From an uncultured Agitococcus sp. (GTDB lineage: Bacteria > Pseudomonadota > Gammaproteobacteria > Pseudomonadales > Moraxellaceae): 28,084 nt of DNA. Both the position numbers and the translations under genes were made by a program. This document shows, in pieces, positions 6,844 through 14,666 of this stretch (position 1 is the stretch's first letter; every line of letters starts with the position of its first letter). The notes beneath the pieces were generated by a model. It worked only from the letters and a program-made list of their open reading frames with translations. It was not told where the DNA came from and did not search any database. The stretch covers positions 1-28,084 of the forward strand of contig NZ_CALETI010000266.1 of assembly GCF_937920075.1 (NCBI RefSeq), given 5' to 3'.

Positions 6844-9534
6844 TTAAGCCTGAGCAACGGGAATTAAGCGAGAAAGGATTTTCTGTAACTCTGGCTGACA
6901 TGATCCACAATTCGTGCCAGCTTTTAGACATTTACCAATTTCTGCCACACTTTTTAAATTATTTGTAGCAATTGCTCGTTCTATAGTCTTTTCTCCTACG
7001 CCAAAACAGGCACAAATAATTCTTCCAACATCGGCATTAGGGTCAGCAGGCTTACCTGACAATAAAGCGCGACGACTGAGTTTATCTAAAGGTTGATTTA
7101 ACAGAGACATTAACCATGCGCGTGGCGGTAAATCTGCTTCAGCACCAAAGAAAGCCAATGCTGTTAAATTATCACCATCCAACCATGCATAACGTTGTTG
7201 ACCAAGGCTAATGTCTTGATATTCAAGGCGTTGTCCTTGTGGCTGTTGCAACCAAACACTCGCCCAATCTAACCAATCATTGGGTTTATGTTGGTGTGCT
7301 AACTCATAACGCCAGCCTTTTTCTAAACGTATTGCTACCGCATAATCACACTCAGGCAAGCTTAATGGGGTATTACTTAATAAATAACCATGCCATGCTG
7401 CCTCAAAACGGCTCACTTTCACAGGAGTGTGTTTATTTTCAGGTTGGCCAGAGACAGGATCAACCGCAGGGTTAACCACTGCTCCAACTCTGGATTGACG
7501 CGTTAACACACCTGTCCAATGCATAGGGACAAACACAGAACCTTCACGTTGACCATCACTCAATTGTGCTCTAGCAACCGCTTTCCCCCACTTTGAGCTA
7601 ATCTCAACTAGATCACCTGCTTGAATAGAAAGTTTTTTTGCATCATTTGGGTGCAATTCTGCATAAGGTTCACCAATATGTTGCAACAATCTTGGTGTCA
7701 ATCCTGTCCGAGTCATCGTATGCCATTGGTCACGAATACGGCCTGTATTTAAAACAAATGGGAATTCTGCACTTAATGCATTTTTTGGTGCACGACTGGT
7801 TAAAGGTACAAATTTAGCCAAACGATTGGGCGTATAAAATTGACCTTGGGCAAATAAACGCTCTGTACCTTGGTCTTTGCCTAAAACCGGCCATTGAATT
7901 GGCTGTAAGGCATTATATTGGTCGTTATCTAATTGACCTAAACCCACCAAGTTAAAATCGCGTAAACCCGACTCAAGGTTTGCATCATTTTCAAACGCAG
8001 ATAAGGCAACATGCTCATTAAACACATCAGCAGGTGTTTGATAATCAAAGCCTTCAAAGCCCATGGCTTGTGCAACTTGGCTCAATGCCCACCAATCAGG
8101 TTTGGCTTGTGCAGGTGCTGGCAAAAAGCCACGTTGACGTGAAATACGACGCTCCGAATTGGTGACTGTGCCATCTTTTTCGCCCCAACCCAAACTAGGC
8201 AATAAGACATCGGCTAAGCGCGTGGTATCTGTATCGGCAATGCAATCCGAGACCACAACAAGCTCGCACTTCTCTAAGGCAGCACGCACTTTATCGGCAT
8301 TTGGCAAGGATACAACGGGATTAGTCGCCATAATCCAGACGGCTTTTATTTTGCCATCATACATTGCATCAAATAAGTCAACGGCTTTTAAACCTCCTTG
8401 TTGAGCAATCACGGGTGATTGCCAAAACCGTTGTACACGCTCACGATGTACAGCATTTTCAATATCCATATGCGCAGCCAACATATTGGCCAAACCGCCT
8501 ACTTCACGACCACCCATCGCATTAGGTTGGCCTGTTAAAGAAAACGGAGAAGCACCTGCTTTGCCAATACGGCCTGTCGCTAAATGACAGTTAATAATGG
8601 CATTTACTTTGTCTGTGCCGGCACTGGATTGATTAACACCCATCGAAAAACAAGTCATGGTTTTTTCTGTTTGACAAAACCAATCAAAGAAAGTGGCTAA
8701 AGTTTGGCTATCAACACCAATACGCTCAGCAAGCGTTGCCACATCACCCACATCTTTATTAGCAGCAGAAAAAGCTTTTTCAAAATCAACGGTATACTGA
8801 GAGATATACTGAGGATCTAAGGCATTTTTTTCGGCCAACTTCACCAATAATGCATTGAATAACAACACATCCATACCCGCTTTAATGGGTAAATGTAAGT
8901 CAGCAATTTCATTGGTTGCTGTTTCACGCGGATCAACCACCACAATTTTTAATTCTGGACGATTTGCCTTAATTGCTTTAATGCGTTGGAAGATAATAGG
9001 ATGACACCACGCAGTATTTGAACCCACCAACACAATCAAATTAGCATGGTCAAAATCGGCATAAGATGCTGGTACAGTATCGGCACCAAAAGCCCGCTTG
9101 TGACCTGCCACCGCAGATGACATACACAAACGAGAGTTGGTATCAATATTGGCTGTGCCGATATAACCTTTCATCAATTTATTGGCGACATAATAATCTT
9201 CAGTCAAAATTTGACCAGAGACATAAAATGCCACTGATTCTTTGCCATGTTCAGCAATAATTCGTTTAAATTCATTGGCCACTTTATCAATTGCTGTTGG
9301 CCAAGAAACGTTTTGTCCTGCAATTTGTGGCTCTAATAAACGCCCTTCTAAACTAATAGTTTCACCTAAGGATGAACCTTTAGAACACAAACGACCATAA
9401 TTTGCAGGATGCTCTGTATCACCTTGAATAGTGACGATACGTTGCGTTTGATCTTGTACTGTCGCCTTAATACCACAACCAACGCCACAATAAGCACAAG
9501 TTGTATGCACTAAATGATTTGCCTGAGTTTGCAT
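6844..9534 (-). CDS. nasA: Assimilatory nitrate reductase catalytic subunit (Mo-bisMGD)
   Basis: This cytoplasmic enzyme reduces nitrate to nitrite at a molybdenum bis-MGD centre. The N-terminus carries the [4Fe-4S] motif with C13, C16, C20 and C50 (CAYCGVGC and GRLCSKG). The molybdopterin oxidoreductase and dinucleotide-binding domains follow (TAWCHPI, VNQSSAGTDKVNAI, FPFVLNTGRIRDQWHTMTRT). A C-terminal BFD-like [2Fe-2S] domain has C841, C843, C876 and C879, as in Klebsiella-type NasA. At 896 residues it is in the family range. It has no flavin domain of its own; the FAD oxidoreductase gene 12 bp upstream would supply electrons. A GGGG sequence lies about 8 bp before ATG 9534. It belongs to the same minus-strand unit as nirB/nirD. 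Confidence 0.97.
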   Translation of the reverse strand: MQTQANHLVHTTCAYCGVGCGIKATVQDQTQRIVTIQGDTEHPANYGRLCSKGSSLGETISLEGRLLEPQIAGQNVSWPTAIDKVANEFKRIIAEHGKESVAFYVSGQILTEDYYVANKLMKGYIGTANIDTNSRLCMSSAVAGHKRAFGADTVPASYADFDHANLIVLVGSNTAWCHPIIFQRIKAIKANRPELKIVVVDPRETATNEIADLHLPIKAGMDVLLFNALLVKLAEKNALDPQYISQYTVDFEKAFSAANKDVGDVATLAERIGVDSQTLATFFDWFCQTEKTMTCFSMGVNQSSAGTDKVNAIINCHLATGRIGKAGASPFSLTGQPNAMGGREVGGLANMLAAHMDIENAVHRERVQRFWQSPVIAQQGGLKAVDLFDAMYDGKIKAVWIMATNPVVSLPNADKVRAALEKCELVVVSDCIADTDTTRLADVLLPSLGWGEKDGTVTNSERRISRQRGFLPAPAQAKPDWWALSQVAQAMGFEGFDYQTPADVFNEHVALSAFENDANLESGLRDFNLVGLGQLDNDQYNALQPIQWPVLGKDQGTERLFAQGQFYTPNRLAKFVPLTSRAPKNALSAEFPFVLNTGRIRDQWHTMTRTGLTPRLLQHIGEPYAELHPNDAKKLSIQAGDLVEISSKWGKAVARAQLSDGQREGSVFVPMHWTGVLTRQSRVGAVVNPAVDPVSGQPENKHTPVKVSRFEAAWHGYLLSNTPLSLPECDYAVAIRLEKGWRYELAHQHKPNDWLDWASVWLQQPQGQRLEYQDISLGQQRYAWLDGDNLTALAFFGAEADLPPRAWLMSLLNQPLDKLSRRALLSGKPADPNADVGRIICACFGVGEKTIERAIATNNLKSVAEIGKCLKAGTNCGSCQPELQKILSRLIPVAQA

Positions 9535-9546
9535 ACCTTGAACCCC

Positions 9547-10746
9547 TTATTGACCAAACACTAAATCAGCACGAATATCCGAAATGTCTTGTTGCTGCTT
9601 AATTAAATCAAAATACCAATTGCCATCTTGAACATCACCAAATAGCACAGCACCAACTAATTTATTATCCTTAATAAACAATCTCTTATAAATACTTGAA
9701 GAGGTATCTCTTAACACAATGGTTTCCGCATTTGCCCCCGAAAAATCACCTGCGGAAAATAAATTGACACCACTAACTTTAAGCGTGGTGGCGGTGGCTT
9801 TTTGTACATAACGACCAATACCAATCTCGGCAAGATGTGTGGCACAGACTTTGGCTTGTTCGTATAAGGGCGCAACCAAACCAAATAACGCGCCACGATG
9901 TTGCACACATTCGCCCACTGCATAAATAGATGGGTCAAAGGTTTGCATGGTGTCATTGACTAAAATGGCTTTATCGACTTGCAAACCAATTTGTTTGGCT
10001 AACGCCACATTAGGACGAATACCCACTGCCATAATCACTAAATCAGTCGGTAAATCTTCGCCATTTTTGAAGGCAATATGGCTTAAATGACCATCATCTA
10101 GGGCAACGATTTCTTTAGTCATCGCCCCCATTCTAAACTTCATGCCATTGGCTTCGAGCTGCTTTTGCAACAAATGGGCAGCTTCGCTATCTAGCTGACG
10201 ATTCATCAAACAGGGCGTATCGTGAATCACCGTCACATCGACACCGCGTTTTAACAAACCATTAGCCGCTTCTAGCCCCAATAAACCGCCACCAATCACC
10301 GCCACCCGTTGTTTATGTTGAGTAACTTCGAGCATGGTATTTACATCACGAATATCTCGAAAACTTAACACACACGCATGATTATGATTAGCAATGGGAA
10401 TAATAAATGGCACTGAACCTGTCGCTAATAACAAACGGTCATAATCAAAGCTCAGCCCTGCATCGGTTAATACTTGTTTGGTCTTACGGTTAATATCCAC
10501 CACTACTTGACCACTGACCAACTCAATGCCTTGTTGCAAATACCAGTCAGGGCTGTGCAGCACAATTTCAGCAAAGGTTTTTTCACCTGCCAACACAGGC
10601 GATAACATAATACGGTTGTAATTGCCGTGCGGCTCTTTGCCAATGACAGTAATGTCATATAAATCAGGCGCGAGCGTTAATAATTCCTCAACGGTACGCA
10701 TACCTGCCATACCATTACCGACCACGACTAATTTTTGTTTGTTCAT
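9547..10746 (-). CDS. FAD/NAD(P)H oxidoreductase, electron-transfer partner of the nitrate reductase
   Basis: This 399-residue flavoprotein is homologous to the N-terminal part of NirB and should pass NAD(P)H electrons to NasA. Equivalent subunits are called NasB or NasC in different species, so I give no symbol. Motifs visible are the FAD-binding VVVGNGMAG (residues 7-15), LLLATGSVPF, the NAD(P)-binding VAVIGGGLLGLEAA, and IYAVGECVQH. It lacks the BFD, siroheme and Fe-S domains of full NirB, so it is naturally short rather than truncated. I start at ATG 10746, because the slightly longer frame would begin with TTG at 10752. It is the first gene of the nas operon, reading away from the divergent sigma54 region. 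Confidence 0.9.
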   Translation of the reverse strand: MNKQKLVVVGNGMAGMRTVEELLTLAPDLYDITVIGKEPHGNYNRIMLSPVLAGEKTFAEIVLHSPDWYLQQGIELVSGQVVVDINRKTKQVLTDAGLSFDYDRLLLATGSVPFIIPIANHNHACVLSFRDIRDVNTMLEVTQHKQRVAVIGGGLLGLEAANGLLKRGVDVTVIHDTPCLMNRQLDSEAAHLLQKQLEANGMKFRMGAMTKEIVALDDGHLSHIAFKNGEDLPTDLVIMAVGIRPNVALAKQIGLQVDKAILVNDTMQTFDPSIYAVGECVQHRGALFGLVAPLYEQAKVCATHLAEIGIGRYVQKATATTLKVSGVNLFSAGDFSGANAETIVLRDTSSSIYKRLFIKDNKLVGAVLFGDVQDGNWYFDLIKQQQDISDIRADLVFGQ

Positions 10747-10787
10747 TGCCAATGCCTATTATCTAGGACTTACATGAATGGATGAGC

Positions 10788-10839
10788 AAAAGACCAAGAG
10801 CTTCCAACACTAGATTTACAAAATCTAGTTGTCTCTCTT
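10788..10839 (-). terminator. Candidate attenuator hairpin in the nas operon leader
   Basis: On the minus strand a perfect 9-bp stem (ACTAGATTT/AAATCTAGT, plus-strand arms 10809-10817 and 10821-10829) can be extended outward by AAGAG (10839-10835) with CTCTT (10800-10796), followed by TCTTTT (10793-10788). The outer AAGAG overlaps the 3' arm of the AACGTG hairpin, so the two would exclude each other in part. The bulges and the offset U-run make it a weak terminator candidate. Confidence 0.35.
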
Positions 10840-10854
10840 AGCCACGTTGCTAAA
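10837..10854 (-). ncRNA. Hairpin with AACGTG hexaloop in the nas operon leader (candidate ANTAR target)
   Basis: On the minus strand TTTAGC and GCTAAG form a 6-bp stem (one wobble at the base) around the loop AACGTG. A is at loop position 1 and G at position 4. It lies between the predicted sigma54 start (about 10924) and the first nas gene (10746). It shares the AACG loop start with the narK and nirB leader hairpins. Confidence 0.5.
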
Positions 10855-10935
10855 GGATGAGATAAATTTTTCAGAAGTTTTAGTCATTACGCTATCAGCA
10901 CGTAAGTCTAAAAAAGAATTTTCTGAAATTATTTA

Positions 10936-10951
10936 AGCAAAATATATGCCA
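10936..10951 (-). promoter_or_regulatory. Sigma54 promoter for the nas-nir operon
   Basis: The minus strand reads TGGCATATATTTTGCT, with GG and GC separated by exactly 10 bp, matching the -24/-12 consensus TGGCAC-N5-TTGCW. The predicted start is near 10924, giving a leader of about 180 nt before ATG 10746. Confidence 0.8.
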
Positions 10952-10993
10952 CCTTAAAAATAAGCGATTTATCCTATTCAGTAAATCGAAAAA

Positions 10994-11040
10994 TGCACCA
11001 TTACCATGCTTTGCCTCATAAAAATGCACCAAATGCACCA
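10994..11040. promoter_or_regulatory. Three TGCACCA half-sites, candidate NtrC enhancer
   Basis: TGCACCA occurs at 10994-11000, 11025-11031 and 11034-11040, all in the same orientation. NtrC sites are dyads of the form TGCACY-N5-RGTGCA. The first copy is followed by ATGC in the position expected for a poor second half; the others show only the left half. The cluster lies about 95-135 bp upstream of the narK start and about 75-115 bp upstream of the nas start, a usual distance for enhancer binding. Confidence 0.5.
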
Positions 11041-11108
11041 CGAGCAAACAATCATCTTAAAGTAATCTTTTTAAGGCAAAACCAATAACCACAAGGTTTT
11101 AGCGTAAA

Positions 11109-11124
11109 TGGCATAACAATTGCT
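11109..11124 (+). promoter_or_regulatory. Sigma54 promoter for the nitrate transporter gene
   Basis: TGGCATAACAATTGCT has the -24 GG and -12 GC exactly 10 bp apart, an excellent sigma54 match. The start site should be near 11135, leaving a leader of about 124 nt before ATG 11259. It faces away from the equally good site at 10936-10951. Confidence 0.82.
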
Positions 11125-11137
11125 TAGGGCTTCACAT

Positions 11138-11162
11138 GATTAACGCAACGGCGCGTCTAGTC
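11138..11162 (+). ncRNA. Hairpin with AACGGC hexaloop in the narK leader (candidate ANTAR target)
   Basis: GATTA-ACGC (11138-11146) pairs with GCGT-C-TAGTC (11153-11162): nine pairs with one wobble and one bulged C. The loop is AACGGC (11147-11152), with A at position 1 and G at position 4 as in ANTAR antiterminator targets. It begins about 4 nt into the predicted sigma54 transcript and precedes an intrinsic terminator. Confidence 0.6.
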
Positions 11163-11189
11163 CTATTGATCTACTTTGAGTTTAATCAG

Positions 11190-11240
11190 CTCAATAAATC
11201 AGGGTTACACGCAAAGCCGCATCATGATTTATTGGGTTTT
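11190..11240 (+). terminator. Leader terminator (attenuator) before the nitrate transporter gene
   Basis: CTCAATAAATCA (11190-11201) pairs with TGATTTATTGGG (11225-11236), 12 bp with one wobble, followed at once by TTTT (11237-11240). The 23-nt loop also holds GC-AAAGCC-GC. TTGAG (11176-11180) can instead pair with CTCAA (11190-11194), an anti-terminator stem that excludes the terminator. The position between promoter and gene implies premature termination unless it is prevented. Confidence 0.6.
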
Positions 11241-11258
11241 ACCGTTGCGAGGCAGCAT

Positions 11259-12728
11259 ATGGCTTTAAAAACTATCCCACTCTTTACATGGAGTGAGCCA
11301 CGAATCCGTACCCTACACTTCACTTGGCTAGCATTCTTTATTACCTTCTTAATTTGGTTTGCTCACGCCCCGTTAATGCCTGTATTAAAACAATACTTTG
11401 GTCTGACACCTGAACAAGTCAAAGCGATTTTGATGCTTAATGTGGCAATTACCATTCCTGCGCGGATTTTAATTGGCGTGTTGGTTGACAAATTTGGCCC
11501 ACGCAAAAGTTATAGTTTCTTATTAGCCTTTTGTGGAGCGTTGTGCTTGTTATTTGCCGCCGCTCAAAGTTTTGAATGGTTAGCGGTCATGCGCTTTTTA
11601 CTAGGCTTTGTCGGTGCAGGTTTTGTGATTGGTATTCGTTTAGTGAGCGAATGGTTTCCTGCGCGTGAAGTGGGTATTGCCGAAGGTATTTATGGTGGCT
11701 GGGGTAACTTTGGTGCTGCGGTTGCCAGTATGACCATGCCCTTATTAGCCTTAGCCTTTGGTGGTGATGACGGCTGGCGTTATGCCATCGGCACAACAGG
11801 TGTGATTGCCTTAATTTACAGTGTGATTTTCTATCGTAATGTGTCTGATACACCTAAAGGTGCAACTTACTTCAAACCACAAAAAATGGGTGGCTTAGAA
11901 GTCACTAGCAAAGGCGATTTTATTTTTTATGCTTTAATGAACGTGCCATTATATTTAGCTTTAGCCTTATTAACATGGCGTTTGTCGCCCGAAGGCTTAA
12001 AATTATTATCTGCCGAAGGTGCATTGATTGCTTATGTTGTTATTGCGGCCTTAGCACTTTATCAATGGACTAAAATTTGGCACGTCAACAAACACTTATT
12101 TACTGGTGAACACCCTGCTGCGCCAAGCTATAAATTTAAACAAGTGGCTATTTTAAACTTAGCATACATGGCCTGTTTTGGTTCGGAATTAGCCGTTGTA
12201 TCGATGTTACCGTTATTTTTTATTGATACTTTCCATGTTAGCCCTGTGTATGCAGGCATGACCGCAGGCTGTTTTGCGGTGATGAACTTGTTTGCTCGCC
12301 CTAGTGGTGGTTTGTTTTCTGATGCTTATGGCCGCCGTAAAATGTTGGTTATCTGCTTATTAGGTCAAACCATTGGTTATGCCGCTATGTCACAAATGGG
12401 TAGTGAATGGTCGATTGTCATGGCAATTGCCACTGTCTTAGCAACTTCTATTTTTGTACAAGGCGCATGTGGTGCGGTTTACTCTGTTGTACCGTTAATT
12501 CAACGCCGTATGACTGGCCAAATTGCAGGCATGGCAGGTGCTTATGGCAATGTCGGAGGTGTAACTTTCTTAACTGTTTTGAGTATGGTTAGCCCAAGCA
12601 CCTTTTTTTGGGTGCTTGCTGGTATTTCGGCATTAGCTTTAGCCAGTGCATTCTTCTTAGATGAACCTAAAGGTCACATGGTTGAAAAAGACGAACATGG
12701 CAATGTGCATTTGATTGCGGTTGAATAA
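11259..12728 (+). CDS. narK: NarK-type MFS nitrate/nitrite transporter
   Basis: This inner-membrane permease of the nitrate/nitrite porter branch of the major facilitator superfamily brings nitrate into the cell for NasA. I chose ATG 11259 (489 residues, starting MALKTIPLFTW) because GAGG lies 6 bp before it and upstream codons belong to the structured leader. A longer in-frame start at 11136 lies essentially at the predicted transcription start. About 12 hydrophobic segments are visible. Nitrate-signature glycine motifs are present in both halves: GGWGNFGAAVASM and GAYGNVGGVTFLT. The MFS loop motif DKFGPRKS follows TM2. A terminator follows the stop, so it is probably monocistronic. Confidence 0.94.
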   Translation: MALKTIPLFTWSEPRIRTLHFTWLAFFITFLIWFAHAPLMPVLKQYFGLTPEQVKAILMLNVAITIPARILIGVLVDKFGPRKSYSFLLAFCGALCLLFAAAQSFEWLAVMRFLLGFVGAGFVIGIRLVSEWFPAREVGIAEGIYGGWGNFGAAVASMTMPLLALAFGGDDGWRYAIGTTGVIALIYSVIFYRNVSDTPKGATYFKPQKMGGLEVTSKGDFIFYALMNVPLYLALALLTWRLSPEGLKLLSAEGALIAYVVIAALALYQWTKIWHVNKHLFTGEHPAAPSYKFKQVAILNLAYMACFGSELAVVSMLPLFFIDTFHVSPVYAGMTAGCFAVMNLFARPSGGLFSDAYGRRKMLVICLLGQTIGYAAMSQMGSEWSIVMAIATVLATSIFVQGACGAVYSVVPLIQRRMTGQIAGMAGAYGNVGGVTFLTVLSMVSPSTFFWVLAGISALALASAFFLDEPKGHMVEKDEHGNVHLIAVE

Positions 12729-12749
12729 ACTGCCTAAAGTGAGCGAGAC

Positions 12750-12776
12750 AAAGCAGACAAGGAGGTCTGCTTTTTT
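12750..12776 (+). terminator. Intrinsic terminator after the nitrate transporter gene
   Basis: AAAGCAGAC (12750-12758) pairs with GTCTGCTTT (12765-12773) over a six-base loop, with a run of six T (12771-12776). This is a strong rho-independent signal. The following kinase gene would need its own promoter or read-through. Confidence 0.9.
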
Positions 12777-12836
12777 ATTAGATAGGCACAATTTGTGTAT
12801 ATTAAAAACAACCTTTATTGTCGAGTGTTTAAGGAT

Positions 12837-14540
12837 ATGAATCACCAGTTAACGGTTAAAGCGGCACAATTATCACATCAAGGGCCTAAAGACAGCAATG
12901 ATGATGCGATTGGTCTGCATTTACCACAAGGACATGGCATTGCTAGTCAAACCCTCGCTGTGGCTATCGCCGATGGTTTAAGCAGTGCCGAAGGTGGCAG
13001 AATTGCTGCCGAAACCAGTGTCACTAATTTTTTAAGCGATTTTTTTGCTACCCCTGCTAGTTGGTCGATCAAAACATCAGGTTTTAAAGTTTTAGAAGCC
13101 TTAAATCGTTGGCTGCATGGTCAAGGTCAACATTATCATAATCATCACCAAGCACACCTGACGACATTCACCGCCTTAGTGATTAGAGGTCAAACGGCTC
13201 ATGTGTTTCATATTGGTGATAGTCGTTTGTGGCGTTTACGGGGGGACGAATGGGAATGTTTAACCAACGATCACGCGTTAAGCACACGCAATGGTAATCA
13301 ACTAACACGTGCTTTAGGCATGGATTGGCGTATTGATATTGATTATCAAGAGTTTAATGTGGAAGTGAGTGATATTTACTTATTATCTACAGATGGGGTT
13401 CATCAATTTATTCCGCCCAAAGAATTAAAAGCGATTGTCGCTAGTCGAAGTGAAACCTTAGAAGCACGTTGTGAAGAATTAATTGCCTGTGCCGAAAGTC
13501 ATCATAGTGATGATAATCGCTCTTGTCAGATTATTGATATTATTGATTTGCCTAACAATAACCAACATTTAGCATTAGACCTACAAAAATTACCACCGCT
13601 GCCACCTGAACTTAAAATAGGTGACTGTATTGATGATTATATTATTGAAGCTGAATTACAAGCTAATGCCCGTAGTCATATTTATTTAGTTAAAGATTTA
13701 CACGACCAAAAACAATATATATTAAAAACCCCTTCCCATAACTTGGCTGATGATATTGAAGCCTTACAAGCTTTTCAGCGTGAAGATTGGATAGGCCAAC
13801 GAGTACATCATCCTGATATTGTCAAAACTTATGCCCCTACTCGACCACGCCATTATTTATATTTAATTCAAGAACATTTACAAGGTCAAAGTTTAAGAGC
13901 TTGGCGGCAAAAAAATCCTCATGCACCTGTAGAAACGATTATCAAATTTGCCAAACCCATTATTAAAGCTTTGCGTGCTTTACATAGACGCGAAACCCTA
14001 CATCAAGATATTAAACCCGATAATTTGTTTTTAACTCAAAGTAGCTCGATTAAATTGATTGATTTTGGCAGTGCTAGTGTGGGCAGTTTGGCCGAAAATC
14101 TGAACTTACGCGCAGGTGCAGCCGAATATGCTGCACCCGAATATGCTTTAGGTATTGCTCGTGATGGTCGTGCCGATCAATTTAGTTTGGCTGTGACATT
14201 ATACGAACTATTAACGGGTCACTATCCTTATGGAGAAAACTATAAACACTGCACAACACCCAAACAATTTCGCAAACTTAGCTATACCAGTGCTTGCCAA
14301 TATAATCCGCATATTCCTTTATGGATTGATGCCGCACTTGGCCAAGCTTTAAGTCTAAACCCAGAACAACGTTATGCCGACTTAAGTGAATTTTTACATG
14401 ACTTAGAACGGCCTAACCCCCATTTGACCTTAAAAAGTAAACCGTGGCTAGAGCAAAATCCTTTGTTATTTTGGCAAATTACCTGTCTTTTATTATTGAT
14501 AAGTAATGTCATTATTTTATTTGCATGGCTAAAAAGGTAG
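12837..14540 (+). CDS. Bifunctional PP2C-type phosphatase/Ser-Thr protein kinase
   Basis: This protein fuses opposing activities. An N-terminal PP2C-like phosphatase covers about residues 1-240, with metal-site motifs AIADG (D46), HIGDSR, STDG (D186) and DDN (225-227). A Hanks-type kinase covers about 265-530, with the lysine in YILK (K297), the catalytic loop HQDIKPDN (H389-D391-N396), DFG (409-411) and AAPEY. A single C-terminal membrane helix (about 540-565) ends in WLKR, so it is probably inner-membrane anchored with a cytoplasmic body. The loop reads HQD rather than HRD. Such fusions recur beside nas/nir genes in proteobacteria; the substrate is unknown to me. I prefer ATG 12837; GTG 12795 is an alternative that would add 14 residues. 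Confidence 0.88.
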   Translation: MNHQLTVKAAQLSHQGPKDSNDDAIGLHLPQGHGIASQTLAVAIADGLSSAEGGRIAAETSVTNFLSDFFATPASWSIKTSGFKVLEALNRWLHGQGQHYHNHHQAHLTTFTALVIRGQTAHVFHIGDSRLWRLRGDEWECLTNDHALSTRNGNQLTRALGMDWRIDIDYQEFNVEVSDIYLLSTDGVHQFIPPKELKAIVASRSETLEARCEELIACAESHHSDDNRSCQIIDIIDLPNNNQHLALDLQKLPPLPPELKIGDCIDDYIIEAELQANARSHIYLVKDLHDQKQYILKTPSHNLADDIEALQAFQREDWIGQRVHHPDIVKTYAPTRPRHYLYLIQEHLQGQSLRAWRQKNPHAPVETIIKFAKPIIKALRALHRRETLHQDIKPDNLFLTQSSSIKLIDFGSASVGSLAENLNLRAGAAEYAAPEYALGIARDGRADQFSLAVTLYELLTGHYPYGENYKHCTTPKQFRKLSYTSACQYNPHIPLWIDAALGQALSLNPEQRYADLSEFLHDLERPNPHLTLKSKPWLEQNPLLFWQITCLLLLISNVIILFAWLKR

Positions 14541-14618
14541 TTTTTTGTCAAGCAAGTTATACAAAACTCAGCCATGAATAATGCTAAGATTCGCCTCAAT
14601 TTATTTTAGGCTTGTTCA

Positions 14619-14643
14619 AGAGCAGTTATCTTTTAACTGCTCT
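14619..14643 (+). terminator. 10-bp hairpin between the kinase gene and dacC
   Basis: AGAGCAGTTA (14619-14628) and TAACTGCTCT (14634-14643) form a perfect 10-bp stem over a 5-base loop. The following ACTTTATT is only moderately T-rich. It is a probable terminator for the kinase gene, or a 5' hairpin of dacC. Confidence 0.55.
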
Positions 14644-14666
14644 ACTTTATTCATAGGCTTTGTATT

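Larger units (their letters stand above)
10766..10908. repeat. Possible MITE-like or leader-closing inverted repeat, GGACTTAC...GTAAGTC
   Basis: GGACTTAC starts at 10766 and GTAAGTC ends at 10908; the pairing arms ACTTACATG (10768-10776) and CACGTAAGT (10899-10907) match with one wobble. Both outer flanks read CTA followed by a purine (overlapping the ends). Without this segment the distance from the predicted start site to the first nas gene would be only about 35 nt. The region may therefore be a small inserted element, or the two ends may simply close a long RNA leader. No transposase frame of useful length is seen. Confidence 0.4.

Noticed and set aside
9547..10746. Truncated nirB pseudogene
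   Set aside because: A complete flavoprotein of this size is the normal electron-transfer partner for NasA, and an intact nirB is present.
10766..10908. Transposase gene remnant in the nas leader
   Set aside because: A short minus-strand frame ending at the GTAAGTCC end exists, but it is under 40 codons and shows no transposase motif.
10994..11040. A perfect NtrC dyad
   Set aside because: Only the left half-site TGCACCA is well matched in each copy; no TGGTGCA right half is present, so I list them as half-sites only.
11136..11258. Upstream start of the nitrate transporter adding 41 residues
   Set aside because: That ATG lies at the predicted transcription start, the region folds as a leader, and ATG 11259 has a good ribosome-binding site.
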